This document shows, piece by piece, positions 1 through 9,140 of a DNA stretch of 64,000 bases. The notes under the pieces were generated by a model, which was given only the letters and a program-made list of their open reading frames with translations, was not told where the DNA came from and ran no database searches. Each line of letters begins with the position of its first letter. Position 1 is the first letter of the stretch. Position numbers and translations under genes: made by a program. The DNA is from PHAA01 sp963665865 (GTDB lineage Bacteria > Bacillota > Syntrophomonadia > Syntrophomonadales > Syntrophomonadaceae): contig CAXXWF010000001.1 in the NCBI GenBank assembly GCA_963665865.2, positions 186,001 through 250,000 on the forward strand, read 5' to 3'.

Positions 1-2
1 AC

Positions 3-671
3 CAAAAGGATACGGGCAAGGCGATGAGTGCCTTGTACGACCTAGGAATTCTGAATGACCGTATCAATCTGGACGATTTTGAAGGTGAATTTGACGATGT
101 GGTAGAACGCATCTATTCATCCAATATGGGTGGTATAGATATAAATCTTCTGCGCCAGGAGATTTTAAGCCTTACTTATCGCTATCAATTACGCCTCCCC
201 CATTATCTTACTGCCTTAATGAAGGCCTTGATAACCCTTGATGGGGTCGGTAAAAAACTGGATCCCAAGTTTAATTTATCAGAAGCAACGGAAAATATTA
301 TTCAGACGTTATTTGAAGAGAAGACCAAGCCCGACGAGTTATATAAATCGATTAAGCACAGCTATTATAGAGACGTAAAGCCGCTGCTGGCTTTTCCCCG
401 CAACCTAAATAATCTGGTTAGGGCAGCCAGTCAGGGTGATCTGGAAATATCTCATAACATTGCCATGAAGCAACATCTGGAAGATAAGTTTAGTCAATTG
501 GCCAACCGGATAAGTGCCAGCTTAATTATTGCGGGAGGTTTAGTCAGTACCTCGCTCCTTCTGCTGGGCGCGCAGCATTCGATAAATCATCTTAACGATG
601 TGCTCATTGGCACCGGTATCGGTATCAGCTTAATGGGTATATATGCATTGTTTACTTCCGGACGGCGTTAG
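3..671 (+). CDS. AarF/UbiB-family protein, C-terminal part (5' end outside window)
   Basis: The reading frame is open from the first bases of the window, so the true start lies upstream and only about 222 C-terminal residues are visible. A soluble helical region (e.g. LTYRYQLRLPHYLTALMKAL) is followed by two hydrophobic segments near the end (around ISASLIIAGGLVSTSLLLLG and IGTGIGISLMGIYALF). That end structure and the helical segment match the C-terminus of the ABC1/AarF/UbiB atypical kinase-like family, usually about 550 residues. The kinase core is not visible, so the assignment rests on the tail only. It is followed by a short DUF1540 gene. Confidence 0.6.
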   Translation, partial: QKDTGKAMSALYDLGILNDRINLDDFEGEFDDVVERIYSSNMGGIDINLLRQEILSLTYRYQLRLPHYLTALMKALITLDGVGKKLDPKFNLSEATENIIQTLFEEKTKPDELYKSIKHSYYRDVKPLLAFPRNLNNLVRAASQGDLEISHNIAMKQHLEDKFSQLANRISASLIIAGGLVSTSLLLLGAQHSINHLNDVLIGTGIGISLMGIYALFTSGRR

Positions 672-753
672 TGCTTGTGAATAGTTTGTCCTTGTCCGCG
701 CATAAGTCACCTTTTTTCTAGGTATGCTAAGGCTAAGAAAGGAGGTCGACAGT

Positions 754-921
754 TTGTCAAAGGTAACGAAATGCATGTGCGAAGAATGCAAGTATAATGA
801 TAGTTTTGCATGTCAAGCCGATGGAATTGAGATAAGGTCCAGTGCCGAAGGCTACAAGGTTGTATCACCGGAAGGAACCAGTTGCAGCACATTTGAACAC
901 GCTTCCTTAACTACCTTGTAA
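754..921 (+). CDS. DUF1540 small Cys-rich protein
   Basis: A 55-residue protein with the DUF1540 spacing of cysteines: CMCEEC followed by KYNDSFACQA and a C-terminal TSCSTFE. Such proteins are presumed small metal-binding proteins of Bacillota; their function is not known. A TTG start at 754 is preferred because AAAGGAGG lies at 738-745 with good spacing. An in-frame ATG at 724 has no ribosome binding site. It is followed by a short GC-rich hairpin with a T-rich tail. Confidence 0.75.
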   Translation: MSKVTKCMCEECKYNDSFACQADGIEIRSSAEGYKVVSPEGTSCSTFEHASLTTL

Positions 922-942
922 ACAAAACTTAAATCAAGAAGG

Positions 943-967
943 CGGGGGCATTTAAACCCCGTTTTCT
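943..967 (+). terminator. Rho-independent terminator after DUF1540 gene
   Basis: A CGGGG/CCCCG stem (943-947 with 957-961) around a CATTTAAA-like loop is followed by TTTTCTT. It sits between the convergent DUF1540 gene and tcdA. Confidence 0.65.
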
Positions 968-1728
968 TATTGAGTGGGCTTAATCAAATCCTTCACGACC
1001 TCACCAGCTATCAAAAGCCCGGCCACCGAAGGTACAAAAGCTATACTGCCGGGAATTGAGCGCCGAATCGTACATGTCCGAGCAGATTCCCGAGGGCAGA
1101 TACAGTTAAGCTGGCAGCTGGTTTCTTCACTTTCCAGGGGTTTTATCGGCTCTTCCTTAGAATAAACGACCTTTAAATCCTTAACCCCTCTTTTCCGAAG
1201 CTCTCTGCGCATAACCTTGGCTAAAGGACACACTGAAGTATCGTAGATATCAGCGATTTCAAATCTGGTCGGGTCAAGTTTATTGCCCGCACCCATACAG
1301 CTAATTATTGGGATGTTGAGCTTCTTAGCATTTAATATCAGGTCGATTTTAGCGGTTACGGTATCTATTGCATCAATAATGTAGTCATAATCGGTGGTAA
1401 CTAATTGGGAGGCGCATTGCGGCATATAGAATGTTTGATGGGTAAGCACCTTAGCCCGCGGATTGATTTCCAAAATCCTTTCCTTCATAACCTCAACTTT
1501 AGGCTGGCCTATCGTCTTCCTCGTGGCGTGGATTTGTCGATTGATATTGGTCAAACATATGCAGTCATCATCAATCAGCACCAGTTTCCCGACCCCCGAC
1601 CTTACAAGTCCTTCTACGGCGAAGGTTCCGACCCCACCGATTCCGAAGACTGCCACGGTGCTCCCGGCCAGCTTTTCCATGGCAGCTTTGCCTATTAATA
1701 ACTCGGTTCTTGAAAATTCGTAGAGCAT
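967..1728 (-). CDS. tcdA: tRNA threonylcarbamoyladenosine dehydratase (TcdA/CsdL family)
   Basis: An E1-like ThiF/MoeB/HesA-family enzyme of about 253 residues. TcdA uses ATP to cyclise the t6A37 modification of ANN-decoding tRNAs to ct6A. The N-terminal Rossmann motif GIGGVGTFAVEGLVRSG and a DDDCI...NINRQ segment bind ATP. A Cys-rich stretch (CQLNCICP) and the end motif PSVAGLLIAGEVV are typical of the YgdL/TcdA branch. The start at 1728 (MLYEFSRTELL) is chosen because GGGAGGAAA precedes it; upstream in-frame codons lack a ribosome binding site. It stands alone, convergent with the DUF1540 gene. Confidence 0.88.
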   Translation of the reverse strand: MLYEFSRTELLIGKAAMEKLAGSTVAVFGIGGVGTFAVEGLVRSGVGKLVLIDDDCICLTNINRQIHATRKTIGQPKVEVMKERILEINPRAKVLTHQTFYMPQCASQLVTTDYDYIIDAIDTVTAKIDLILNAKKLNIPIISCMGAGNKLDPTRFEIADIYDTSVCPLAKVMRRELRKRGVKDLKVVYSKEEPIKPLESEETSCQLNCICPRESARTCTIRRSIPGSIAFVPSVAGLLIAGEVVKDLIKPTQ

Positions 1729-1845
1729 TTTTCCTCCCATAGTGAATTGGCTCAACCAATAGTTTTCGTAGCTAAACATAGTTAAATTAATATGAAGCTG
1801 CACATTAAGTGAAATCTCGAGTGAGAAATGCTCTACCCAGTGATA

Positions 1846-3036
1846 TTAGTCTGCCTTACTTTGTCTTGTATAATCAATCCACTTACCCAGCAGCAACTTT
1901 ATAATTCCAGCCACCGGCACTGCAATCAGCATTCCTAGCAGGCCAAACAAACTGCCCCCAATGACAATGGACAACATGACAAAAACTGGATGTAGTCCAA
2001 CACTGTCCCCGACAATTTTTGGAGAAACGATATTACCATCTAATTGTTGTACTATCACCAGGGCACCTACAGCCAAAAGCGCTTTAATGGGAGTACCAGT
2101 TAATAAGCCAACCATGACGGCTAACAATGAACCGATAATTGGACCAAAGTAAGGAATGATATTGCACAAACCGGCGGTCATACCGACCAGAACTGCAAAA
2201 TCCAGACCTACAATATATAAGGCAATTGAGCTGCAAATGCCAATTATCAATGCAACCAGCAACTGACCCCTTATAAAATTTGACACAACCTGATTGATGT
2301 CAGCCATGAAACCACTCAGTTTTTCATTATGTTGGCGATTAAAAAGCAAGCTTGTACCCTCGTGATATAGGTTTGAAAAATATTCGACATCCTTCAGAAG
2401 ATAGAATGCAATCACAAAGCCCAGCAGGATGTCCAATAGGTTATTGCCGAAATGTTGAAGTGAACTAAACAAGCCAGCAATGCCATTACCGATAAAGTTT
2501 TGGGTAAGTTGGACCAGTGCCAGCAATTGATTTTTAATACTGTCGGATAGCCCACTCGTTTGCAGGGACATAATCAACCGACTAAAGACTTCATTGTAGG
2601 TGTTGGAATAATTAATAATATAGATCATCATACCGTTCAAATTAAGATGTTTGGGGAGGGAACCGCTAATCAGGATATATAAGCTATATATGAACAGAGT
2701 AATCATGGCTAGAAATAGCAGGTATGTAATCAAAACACTGGCCGTACGGCGCAAATGTTGATATTTGTCATTGGTATTTGCTTGCCATGGTATGTACCTG
2801 ATATTCGTTGCCATGGCGGTGTCAATCCAACTGACCAGGGGATGCAATAAATAAGCGATCACCAATGCGATGATAAGTGGAGACAACACGGAAAAGACAA
2901 AGCCAAGTACCAGCACTGCAGTTTTCAGTATAATTCCGAGATGGGAAATGAGGGCGTACAATATATAGAGAATGGTTGCAGTTAATATCGTATACACAGA
3001 TATTTTAAGATAGGTTTTATCTATTTCGATTTTCAA
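1846..3036 (-). CDS. AI-2E family transporter (YtvI/PerM-like permease)
   Basis: A 396-residue polytopic membrane protein of the AI-2E exporter-like superfamily. It shows two N-terminal hydrophobic hairpins, a long amphipathic middle and a C-terminal block of helices carrying the family motif NIIPYFGPIIGS and then VGLHPVFVMLSIVIGG. Members export autoinducer-2 or act as Na+(Li+)/H+ antiporters, so the substrate cannot be set from sequence. Translation appears to start at TTG (3036) behind AAAGGA. It is a single gene with 245 bp of upstream sequence. Confidence 0.85.
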   Translation of the reverse strand: MKIEIDKTYLKISVYTILTATILYILYALISHLGIILKTAVLVLGFVFSVLSPLIIALVIAYLLHPLVSWIDTAMATNIRYIPWQANTNDKYQHLRRTASVLITYLLFLAMITLFIYSLYILISGSLPKHLNLNGMMIYIINYSNTYNEVFSRLIMSLQTSGLSDSIKNQLLALVQLTQNFIGNGIAGLFSSLQHFGNNLLDILLGFVIAFYLLKDVEYFSNLYHEGTSLLFNRQHNEKLSGFMADINQVVSNFIRGQLLVALIIGICSSIALYIVGLDFAVLVGMTAGLCNIIPYFGPIIGSLLAVMVGLLTGTPIKALLAVGALVIVQQLDGNIVSPKIVGDSVGLHPVFVMLSIVIGGSLFGLLGMLIAVPVAGIIKLLLGKWIDYTRQSKAD

Positions 3037-3281
3037 AATAACATCCTTTCTTATGGGCCATGGCAGCAGTATGCTAATATTAAAAGTGCCAAGGTGCCGT
3101 GATATGATTATTATCTGTTATTCGATATTAAGTCTAGCCAGCTGGTATGTCAACCCAAATAGGAACCGTCTCGTTGCTGCAGCCCCCGGTTTATAGTTTG
3201 CGGCATACTGTTTGAGATCAATACCTATTTGTTATATGATGAAGTGAGTCAGGGCAAAAATTTTGATAGGAGCGATAATGC

Positions 3282-4316
3282 TTGTATCCGCAATATTTGA
3301 ACTATAAGATGCCAGCCGAATGGTCTGAGCATCAGCGTACCTTTATTTCCTGGCCGGTGCAGGAATCCATGTGTTATCCGGAAGATTATGAAGAGGTGTG
3401 TCATGGATATGCGGAAATTGTCCGCGGCATTGCTGAATTTGAGCCCGTTACAGTAATAGTTAATCATGATGATGCGAAAATTGCAGATCGTTTTGCCAAA
3501 ATGGCTGGAGTTGGATATCTCTTCATTAGCCATAATGATGCCTGGCTGCGGGACAATGGACCGACATTTCTCCGCAATGACAAGGGAGAGCTGGCGGGAG
3601 TGAACTGGCATTTTAATGCCTGGGGAGGTAAATACAGCCCTTGGGGTCTAGATGATAATGTGGCCCCCCGAATTCTTGAACATATCGGGGTAAGATGTTT
3701 TGATGCCCCTCTGGTAATGGAAGGGGGCTCCATTCATGTGGATGGGGACGGCACGATGATTACTACCGAAGAGTGTCTCCTAAACCAAAACCGTAACCCT
3801 GAATTAAAGCGAGCAATGATTGAGGATTATCTCCAGAAGTATCTGGGCATCGAAAAGGTTATCTGGCTTAAAAGAGGATTAAGCGGTGACGAGACAGATG
3901 GACATGTTGACAATATTGCTTGTTTTGTCGCCCCAGGTAAGATCCTGCTGCAAGTCTGTGATGACCCGGCCGATGAAAATTATGATATAACCAGGGAAAA
4001 TCTGCAGATATTACAGGGAACCAGGGATGCCCGCGGGAGAGAACTCGAAATTATAACTATTCCCCAACCGCCTTTGATGACCTATAACAACCGCCGCCTA
4101 ACCCTGAGCTATTTGAACTTCTATTTTGTTAACGGCGGTATAATTCTGCCGATTTTTGGAGGGAGAGCAGAAGCTGAGGATCTCCTTGCGATAAGTCTGC
4201 TGAGCGAAACCTTCCCGAGCCGAAGGGTACGTACTATAAATGGCATGGCAGTCATACGGGAGGGCGGAAACGTGCACTGTATGACTCAACAAATGCCGGC
4301 TGGGATTATTAAGTGA
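3282..4316 (+). CDS. aguA: Agmatine deiminase
   Basis: Converts agmatine to N-carbamoylputrescine and ammonia in the arginine-decarboxylase route to putrescine. The 344-residue length is normal for the PAD_porph/AguA family. Visible motifs are NDAWLRDNGPT, NAWGGKY, EGGSIHVDGDGT, GDETDGHVDN and the C-terminal GGNVHCMTQQMP with the nucleophilic Cys333. It starts at TTG 3282, behind ATAGGAG. The next gene, aguB, begins 28 bp downstream, so the two form an operon. Confidence 0.93.
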   Translation: MYPQYLNYKMPAEWSEHQRTFISWPVQESMCYPEDYEEVCHGYAEIVRGIAEFEPVTVIVNHDDAKIADRFAKMAGVGYLFISHNDAWLRDNGPTFLRNDKGELAGVNWHFNAWGGKYSPWGLDDNVAPRILEHIGVRCFDAPLVMEGGSIHVDGDGTMITTEECLLNQNRNPELKRAMIEDYLQKYLGIEKVIWLKRGLSGDETDGHVDNIACFVAPGKILLQVCDDPADENYDITRENLQILQGTRDARGRELEIITIPQPPLMTYNNRRLTLSYLNFYFVNGGIILPIFGGRAEAEDLLAISLLSETFPSRRVRTINGMAVIREGGNVHCMTQQMPAGIIK

Positions 4317-4344
4317 GTTTCTTTGAATGGGAGGAGGGAGTTAA

Positions 4345-5223
4345 TTGAGAAAAGTAATGGTGGCGGTTACTCAAATGAGTTGTTCAGGCAGCATTGATGA
4401 GAATATCAGCCAAGCGGAAGCGCTGGTGAGACAAGCGGCTGGCAAAGGGGCTCAAATCATATTGCTGCAAGAACTTTTTGAAACCCCTTATTTCTGCCAA
4501 AAAGAAAAAACTGAATATTTTGAATATGCCAAAGAACTAGAAAATAATAAAGCCATCCATCATTTCAAACGGTTAGCCCAAGAGCTGGCAGTTGTTCTGC
4601 CTATCAGTTTTTTTGAGAAGAAAAATTATGCCCGCTATAATTCAGTAGCGGTCATTGATGCCAGCGGAGAAGTCCTGGGGGTATACCGTAAAAGTCATAT
4701 ACCGGATGGACCTGGTTATGAAGAAAAATTCTACTTTAATCCGGGGGATACTGGCTTTAGGGTATGGAACACCCGCTACGGCAAGGTAGGGGTAGGGATT
4801 TGCTGGGACCAATGGTATCCTGAAGCAGCCCGCTGTATGACCCTAATGGGTGCAGAAATGCTACTGTATCCTACCGCTATCGGTTCAGAACCAGAGGATG
4901 GTTCACTCGATTCCCGGGATCATTGGCAGACCTGCATGCTAGGCCATGCCGCTGCTAACCTGATACCGGTACTGGCATCCAACCGGGTTGGTATCGAAAC
5001 AGACGATGACTCGCAGATCACCTTCTACGGCTCATCTTTCATTGCTGGTCCACAGGGTAACAAGCTTGTCGAAGCTAACCGAACCGAAGAAGGGATCTGG
5101 CTAGCCGAGTTGGACCTGGATCTGCTGGCAAAACAGAGAATAGAGTGGGGAATTTTCCGGGATCGTAGACCCGATTTATATAAAATAATCATCTCCAGTG
5201 ACGGGGAATTAGTTATCGACTAA
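4345..5223 (+). CDS. aguB: N-carbamoylputrescine amidase
   Basis: A nitrilase-superfamily (C-N hydrolase) enzyme of 292 residues that hydrolyses N-carbamoylputrescine to putrescine, CO2 and ammonia. The Glu-Lys-Cys triad is visible: Glu in LLQELFETPYFC, Lys in YRKSHIPDGPGYEEKFYF, and Cys in GVGICWDQWYPEAAR. It starts at TTG 4345 behind GGAGGGAG. It is downstream of aguA and followed by a perfect hairpin, so the operon likely ends here. Confidence 0.93.
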   Translation: MRKVMVAVTQMSCSGSIDENISQAEALVRQAAGKGAQIILLQELFETPYFCQKEKTEYFEYAKELENNKAIHHFKRLAQELAVVLPISFFEKKNYARYNSVAVIDASGEVLGVYRKSHIPDGPGYEEKFYFNPGDTGFRVWNTRYGKVGVGICWDQWYPEAARCMTLMGAEMLLYPTAIGSEPEDGSLDSRDHWQTCMLGHAAANLIPVLASNRVGIETDDDSQITFYGSSFIAGPQGNKLVEANRTEEGIWLAELDLDLLAKQRIEWGIFRDRRPDLYKIIISSDGELVID

Positions 5224-5228
5224 AAAGA

Positions 5229-5259
5229 CAATAATCTGGGAGTAGATCCCAGATTATTG
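5229..5259. terminator. Bidirectional hairpin between aguB and pdxS
   Basis: A 12-bp perfect stem (5229-5240 with 5248-5259) lies between the convergent aguB and pdxS stop codons. There is only a weak T tract, but it is placed as a shared terminator. Confidence 0.6.
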
Positions 5260-5278
5260 ATTGTATCAGTTATTTCCC

Positions 5279-6178
5279 TTACCAGCCTCGATCCTGCATG
5301 CGTTCTTCGGGTGCGATGGTTTTTATGTCCAGTCCGGGCATGGCTTCGCCCAGATCCCGTGAGACTTCGGCCAAAACCTTAAAGTCCTTATAGTAGGTAG
5401 TAGCCGCCACGATAGCTCGCGCCCGTTTCAATGGGTCGCTGGATTTAAAGATCCCTGATCCCACGAAATTACCGTCGGCACCCAGCTGCATCATCAGTGC
5501 CGCGTCGGCTGGTGTTGCTATTCCTCCGGCCGAAAAGTTCACAACCGGCAGGTGTCCTCTGCGAGCCACCTCTGCCACTAACTCATAAGGTGCTTGTATA
5601 TCCTTGGCAAAGGTCATTAACTCCTCCTGGGGTAATAGATGAAGACGGCGTATCTCGCCCATTATCTGACGCATATGCCGCACTGCTTCTACTACGTTGC
5701 CTGTACCAGGTTCACCCTTGGTGCGCACCATGGCAGCTCCCTCGCCAATTCGCCGTAAGGCCTCACCAAGATTGCGCGCTCCGCATACAAAAGGTATGGT
5801 AAAATCATGTTTATTTACATGAAAGCGCTCATCGGCCGGAGTTAGTACTTCACTTTCATCAATATAGTCGACTCCCAATGATTCCAGGATACGGGCTTCT
5901 ACAAAATGCCCAATACGGCATTTGGCCATAACCGGAATGGTTACCACATCCATGATACGCAGAATGATAGTAGGGTCAGCCATCCGAGCCACCCCTCCTG
6001 CAGCCCGTATATCTGCGGGCACACGCTCCAGTGCCATTACTGCACAAGCCCCGGCTTCCTCAGCGATTTTTGCCTGCTCAGGGGTGGTAACATCCATGAT
6101 TACCCCACCTTTAAGCATCTGAGCCAGACCGCTCTTTAACGCAAAATTCCCTTTTTTTTCTATAACTGCTTCTGTCAT
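5279..6178 (-). CDS. pdxS: Pyridoxal 5'-phosphate synthase lyase subunit
   Basis: PdxS makes PLP from ribulose/ribose 5-phosphate, glyceraldehyde 3-phosphate and ammonia supplied by PdxT. This 299-residue TIM barrel is highly conserved: MKGGVIMDV-like N-terminus, ALERVPADIRAAGGVARMAD, the active-site lysine region VMAKCRIGHFVEA, GEPGTGNVVEAVRHM, and VGSGIFKSSDP. Its start at 6178 has GAGAGG upstream. PdxT normally follows pdxS, but the next gene on this strand is not pdxT and none is seen in the window, so the glutaminase must be elsewhere. Confidence 0.95.
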   Translation of the reverse strand: MTEAVIEKKGNFALKSGLAQMLKGGVIMDVTTPEQAKIAEEAGACAVMALERVPADIRAAGGVARMADPTIILRIMDVVTIPVMAKCRIGHFVEARILESLGVDYIDESEVLTPADERFHVNKHDFTIPFVCGARNLGEALRRIGEGAAMVRTKGEPGTGNVVEAVRHMRQIMGEIRRLHLLPQEELMTFAKDIQAPYELVAEVARRGHLPVVNFSAGGIATPADAALMMQLGADGNFVGSGIFKSSDPLKRARAIVAATTYYKDFKVLAEVSRDLGEAMPGLDIKTIAPEERMQDRGW

Positions 6179-6269
6179 GATATCATACCTCTCTCAATAT
6201 CATATTAAACCCATTGATATACTATAGATTACCGCAAGAAAAATTGGCTGTCAACCGGGTCATGAAAAA

Positions 6270-6665
6270 TTAAAGGTTGGCAGCTTTATTATTATCGGGC
6301 CAAAACCACAGGAGGTTTCCTATAAGCAGCAGCAGAATGATAAATACATTTCCCTGCAACAGGGATAGAAAGCGCAGGCCAAAAGCTTCTCTCAGCATAA
6401 TGGCAGGGATCACGGTCATTGCAGAAGGGTCGCGGTATATAAATAAGAATGCAGCCGGTATAAGTATCTCAATACTCAAGAAAACGGTTTTAGATACATC
6501 CATCTGGCTTAGGAGCCCCACTACAGCCCCTAATAACAAAAAAACAGGAATGAGCCAGGAAGTATTAATCCTCATTGCCAGCCATGTCCAATGACCTAAT
6601 AGTGCCGCCCATAAATATCCGGCAGCCAAACCCAGGAATAAGTATTTTCCGATTCTCAAGGCCAT
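6270..6665 (-). CDS. Hypothetical integral membrane protein
   Basis: About 131 residues with four or so hydrophobic segments (e.g. YLFLGLAAGYLWAALLG, LIPVFLLLGAVVGLL, IEILIPAAFLFIY, NVFIILLLLIGNLLWFW). No family is recognised. The start at 6665 is preferred over 6686 because GAGGGGG lies about 8 bases upstream. It lies between pdxS and a lipoprotein gene on the same strand, without obvious functional linkage. Confidence 0.5.
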   Translation of the reverse strand: MALRIGKYLFLGLAAGYLWAALLGHWTWLAMRINTSWLIPVFLLLGAVVGLLSQMDVSKTVFLSIEILIPAAFLFIYRDPSAMTVIPAIMLREAFGLRFLSLLQGNVFIILLLLIGNLLWFWPDNNKAANL

Positions 6666-6787
6666 CAACCTTGCCCCCTCATTCATTTCTTGACCTTAAA
6701 CAAAAACTAATAGGGTATTAAATCTGGTTAGGATTCAGTACCCTATTAATACTTCAAACAAAATATATTATATTGAGCAGTTGCAAT

Positions 6788-7486
6788 CTATTTAAGTTTC
6801 ATGGTAATCGCTACATAAGTGCCATCAGCCGGTAATACATCTTTGTTGCCGGTAAAGGCTACTTCCTTGGTCGTTTCTACGGCGCCGAATTTATAAGTCG
6901 CATTACTAGTAATGCCAACCGGACAACTGTCAAGACAAATTAAGCAGCCGGTCTTGTATTGCTGTGCAGCGGCCAAGTTGCCGCCAAAACGAACATCAAT
7001 GGGTTTGCCGGTGCTGTCTTTGATTGCTTGGTCAATAGTGACCGCAGCTTTAGCACTAGGCCAGTTAACAGATACGTCAAAAGCAGAACCCGTGACATTG
7101 GTTTTATCTTTGTTTTCCATGGTCATATTATCTCCAGCTTTAGCGCCAATTTCAACTAAAGCATTATAAAAATTTTCAGGGGTTGCAAACGCCCTAAAAA
7201 CAGATTTTTCACCATTAGAGCCGGTCGCGAAAACTGCGGCATGACGAGTAGATTCGTAGAAATATTTGCCGTTAACTTGGGCCAAAAAAGTAATGGTTTT
7301 TGCGGTTTTGTCTACTTTCAAGGGAGCTTCTTTAGTTAGTCCATCGACGGATTCAGTTTGATTGGCGGCTGGTTGAACTGTGGGATTTGAGGTTGACTGA
7401 TCGGCGGATTTTGTCGCACATCCGGCCACAATTAGCAATCCCAATGCTAACAGGCTCATAAGAATCAACTGGGCATATTTTTTCAT
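6788..7486 (-). CDS. YdjY-like lipoprotein
   Basis: A 232-residue secreted lipoprotein. A signal peptide ends in LLIVAGC (lipobox Cys). A Thr/Asn/Gln-rich linker is followed by a globular domain with the cysteine cluster GCLICLDSCPVG, which resembles the YdjY domain found in anaerobe lipoproteins and may bind metal or an Fe-S centre. The start at 7486 (MKKYAQLIL) has GGAGGG at good spacing, while the longer GTG form overlaps that site. The gene is monocistronic, with about 280 bp upstream. Function unknown. Confidence 0.65.
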   Translation of the reverse strand: MKKYAQLILMSLLALGLLIVAGCATKSADQSTSNPTVQPAANQTESVDGLTKEAPLKVDKTAKTITFLAQVNGKYFYESTRHAAVFATGSNGEKSVFRAFATPENFYNALVEIGAKAGDNMTMENKDKTNVTGSAFDVSVNWPSAKAAVTIDQAIKDSTGKPIDVRFGGNLAAAQQYKTGCLICLDSCPVGITSNATYKFGAVETTKEVAFTGNKDVLPADGTYVAITMKLK

Positions 7487-7780
7487 TTTTTGACCCTCCA
7501 CTTTTTTGTATTATGTTATCATATAAAGAGTTATTATGTAATATATTCTGCAAGATTAAGTGAAATTACAATGCTTTATAACAAAAAGTTATGATAATTA
7601 GGGGAAATAAGGCCATTGTGAAGGGACAATTGAGACAAACGCCTCGTGCGGGTTGATCTTCTTGTCCTTATATAATTTATATTTATAGTTACATATTCCG
7701 TTAATAGCTAAAGTGAAATTCCCAGGGCATGGCTTAACCAATAGCAAGCATGTGAGGCAGAATTAAGGTGGAAAACAGTT

Positions 7781-8779
7781 GTGTTGACAAAATTGAAGTC
7801 TACTGCGAACTGGAAGGTACTATTAAGGGCGAGTGTTTCAATTGCCCTGCTGTTGTGGCTGGCTTTTACCATCGATTGGGAAGGAACTGTCAGAATATTG
7901 GTGCAGGCCCAACCAGAATGGATTATGATGGCCATCTTCTGGATCATACTCTCGATGGTCGTCAGTGTTAGCAAGTGGCAATTACTATTAAATGTTCAGA
8001 AGATCTATTTAAAATGGTCCGAGCTTTGGCGTGCTTATTGGGCTGGCTTATTCTTTAACAACTTTCTGCCTTCCAGTATTGGAGGCGATGCTTTTCGAAT
8101 CGTGTGGGTCAGTAAATCCAGCCATGATTCTGCTGGCGCGGCTGCATCGGTAATAGTGGAGAGGATTTTGGCTGCCACCGGAATTGCCATAGTGGGTATT
8201 GTAGGGGGATTTTTAGCGGGGCGGCTGAATGGGCAAGCAATGATACTTTTGATAGGACTTATGCTGCTTAGTTTAGTGTTATTGGTGGTAATATTGCGAG
8301 GAAGATTGCCAGACACTCTGTTCAGGAAAAAAGGGCCAATTTACGAATTCTTTAAGGGCATGGACCTTCATGGCTCTCGCATGCAAGCAAATCCAGCGGT
8401 TTTATTGTTAGTCCTGCTTCTATCGGTAGTATTTCAACTTACGGTAGTTGCTGTAAACTATTCTATCTTCAAAGCTTTAGGAATTTCGGGTTTGGGGTGG
8501 TGGGACATTTTATTTATCATTCCCATTACTTCCGCAGCGGCTATGCTGCCAGTGGGAATCAATGGCTACGGGGTAAGGGAGGGTGCCTATGTGGCCCTTC
8601 TAGCCAGCTATAATGTTTCGCGGGAGGCTGCTTTTACCTCATCCATACTGTTTGCTTTCCTAGTGAGCTTATGTAGTCTTTACGGTGGATGGGCTTTTAT
8701 GATTTACAGGGGAGAAAAGGGGAATTCGCATGCAACAACAAGCATCACAAATAGCCATGGCGGAAATGAAATCCGGTAG
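7781..8779 (+). CDS. Lysylphosphatidylglycerol synthetase TM-domain / YbhN flippase-like protein
   Basis: A 332-residue polytopic membrane protein of the UPF0104/YbhN (LPG_synthase_TM) family, with the motif FFNNFLPSSIGGDAFR, then ERILAATG and the late PVGINGYGVREGAY. Family members act as lipid flippases or as the membrane half of MprF; no aminoacyl transferase domain is present here. It starts at GTG 7781 behind AAGGTGG. It heads a gene run with rSAM-associated transferases, suggesting a role in export of a glycosylated or lipid-linked product. Confidence 0.8.
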   Translation: MLTKLKSTANWKVLLRASVSIALLLWLAFTIDWEGTVRILVQAQPEWIMMAIFWIILSMVVSVSKWQLLLNVQKIYLKWSELWRAYWAGLFFNNFLPSSIGGDAFRIVWVSKSSHDSAGAAASVIVERILAATGIAIVGIVGGFLAGRLNGQAMILLIGLMLLSLVLLVVILRGRLPDTLFRKKGPIYEFFKGMDLHGSRMQANPAVLLLVLLLSVVFQLTVVAVNYSIFKALGISGLGWWDILFIIPITSAAAMLPVGINGYGVREGAYVALLASYNVSREAAFTSSILFAFLVSLCSLYGGWAFMIYRGEKGNSHATTSITNSHGGNEIR

Positions 8780-9140
8780 TAATTGCTGTCAGGCTGTCTT
8801 ATTGGCAGCTGGTAGGGTCTGGAATATACCGGTAGATGAAGACGTGATTGCGGCGGCGGCGATGTTTGGGGGCGGTATAAGCTGCGGTTGTATTTGTGGT
8901 GCCCTGGCAGGCATGGTTATGGCCGCCGGGATTCGTCAGCAACATGAAAAGCATCCCCGAGGTTCCAAATTAGCCCAGGATTTGCACGACCAGTTTAAAG
9001 AGGAATTTGGCGCAACCTGCTGCCGGGCGATCAAGAAAAAACGGACTGTTTTAAAAAACATTGGCAACCAGGCTTGCGTGGAATTGACTGGCAAAGCGAC
9101 AGCTTTGTTAGTTAGTCAGTGGGAGGGGATTGATAATTAA
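8730..9140 (+). CDS. C_GCAxxG_C_C family redox protein
   Basis: A 136-residue protein with the family's cysteine pattern: NCCQAV near the N-terminus, SCGCICGALAGMVMA in the middle (GCAxxG-like) and ATCCRAI later. Members are small anaerobe proteins thought to bind a redox cofactor or Fe-S centre; none has a firm function known to me. Its start overlaps the end of the upstream flippase-like gene by about 50 bp and its end overlaps the next gene, so translation is likely coupled. A second member lies at 20840-21310 beside hgcA. Confidence 0.75.
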   Translation: MQQQASQIAMAEMKSGSNCCQAVLLAAGRVWNIPVDEDVIAAAAMFGGGISCGCICGALAGMVMAAGIRQQHEKHPRGSKLAQDLHDQFKEEFGATCCRAIKKKRTVLKNIGNQACVELTGKATALLVSQWEGIDN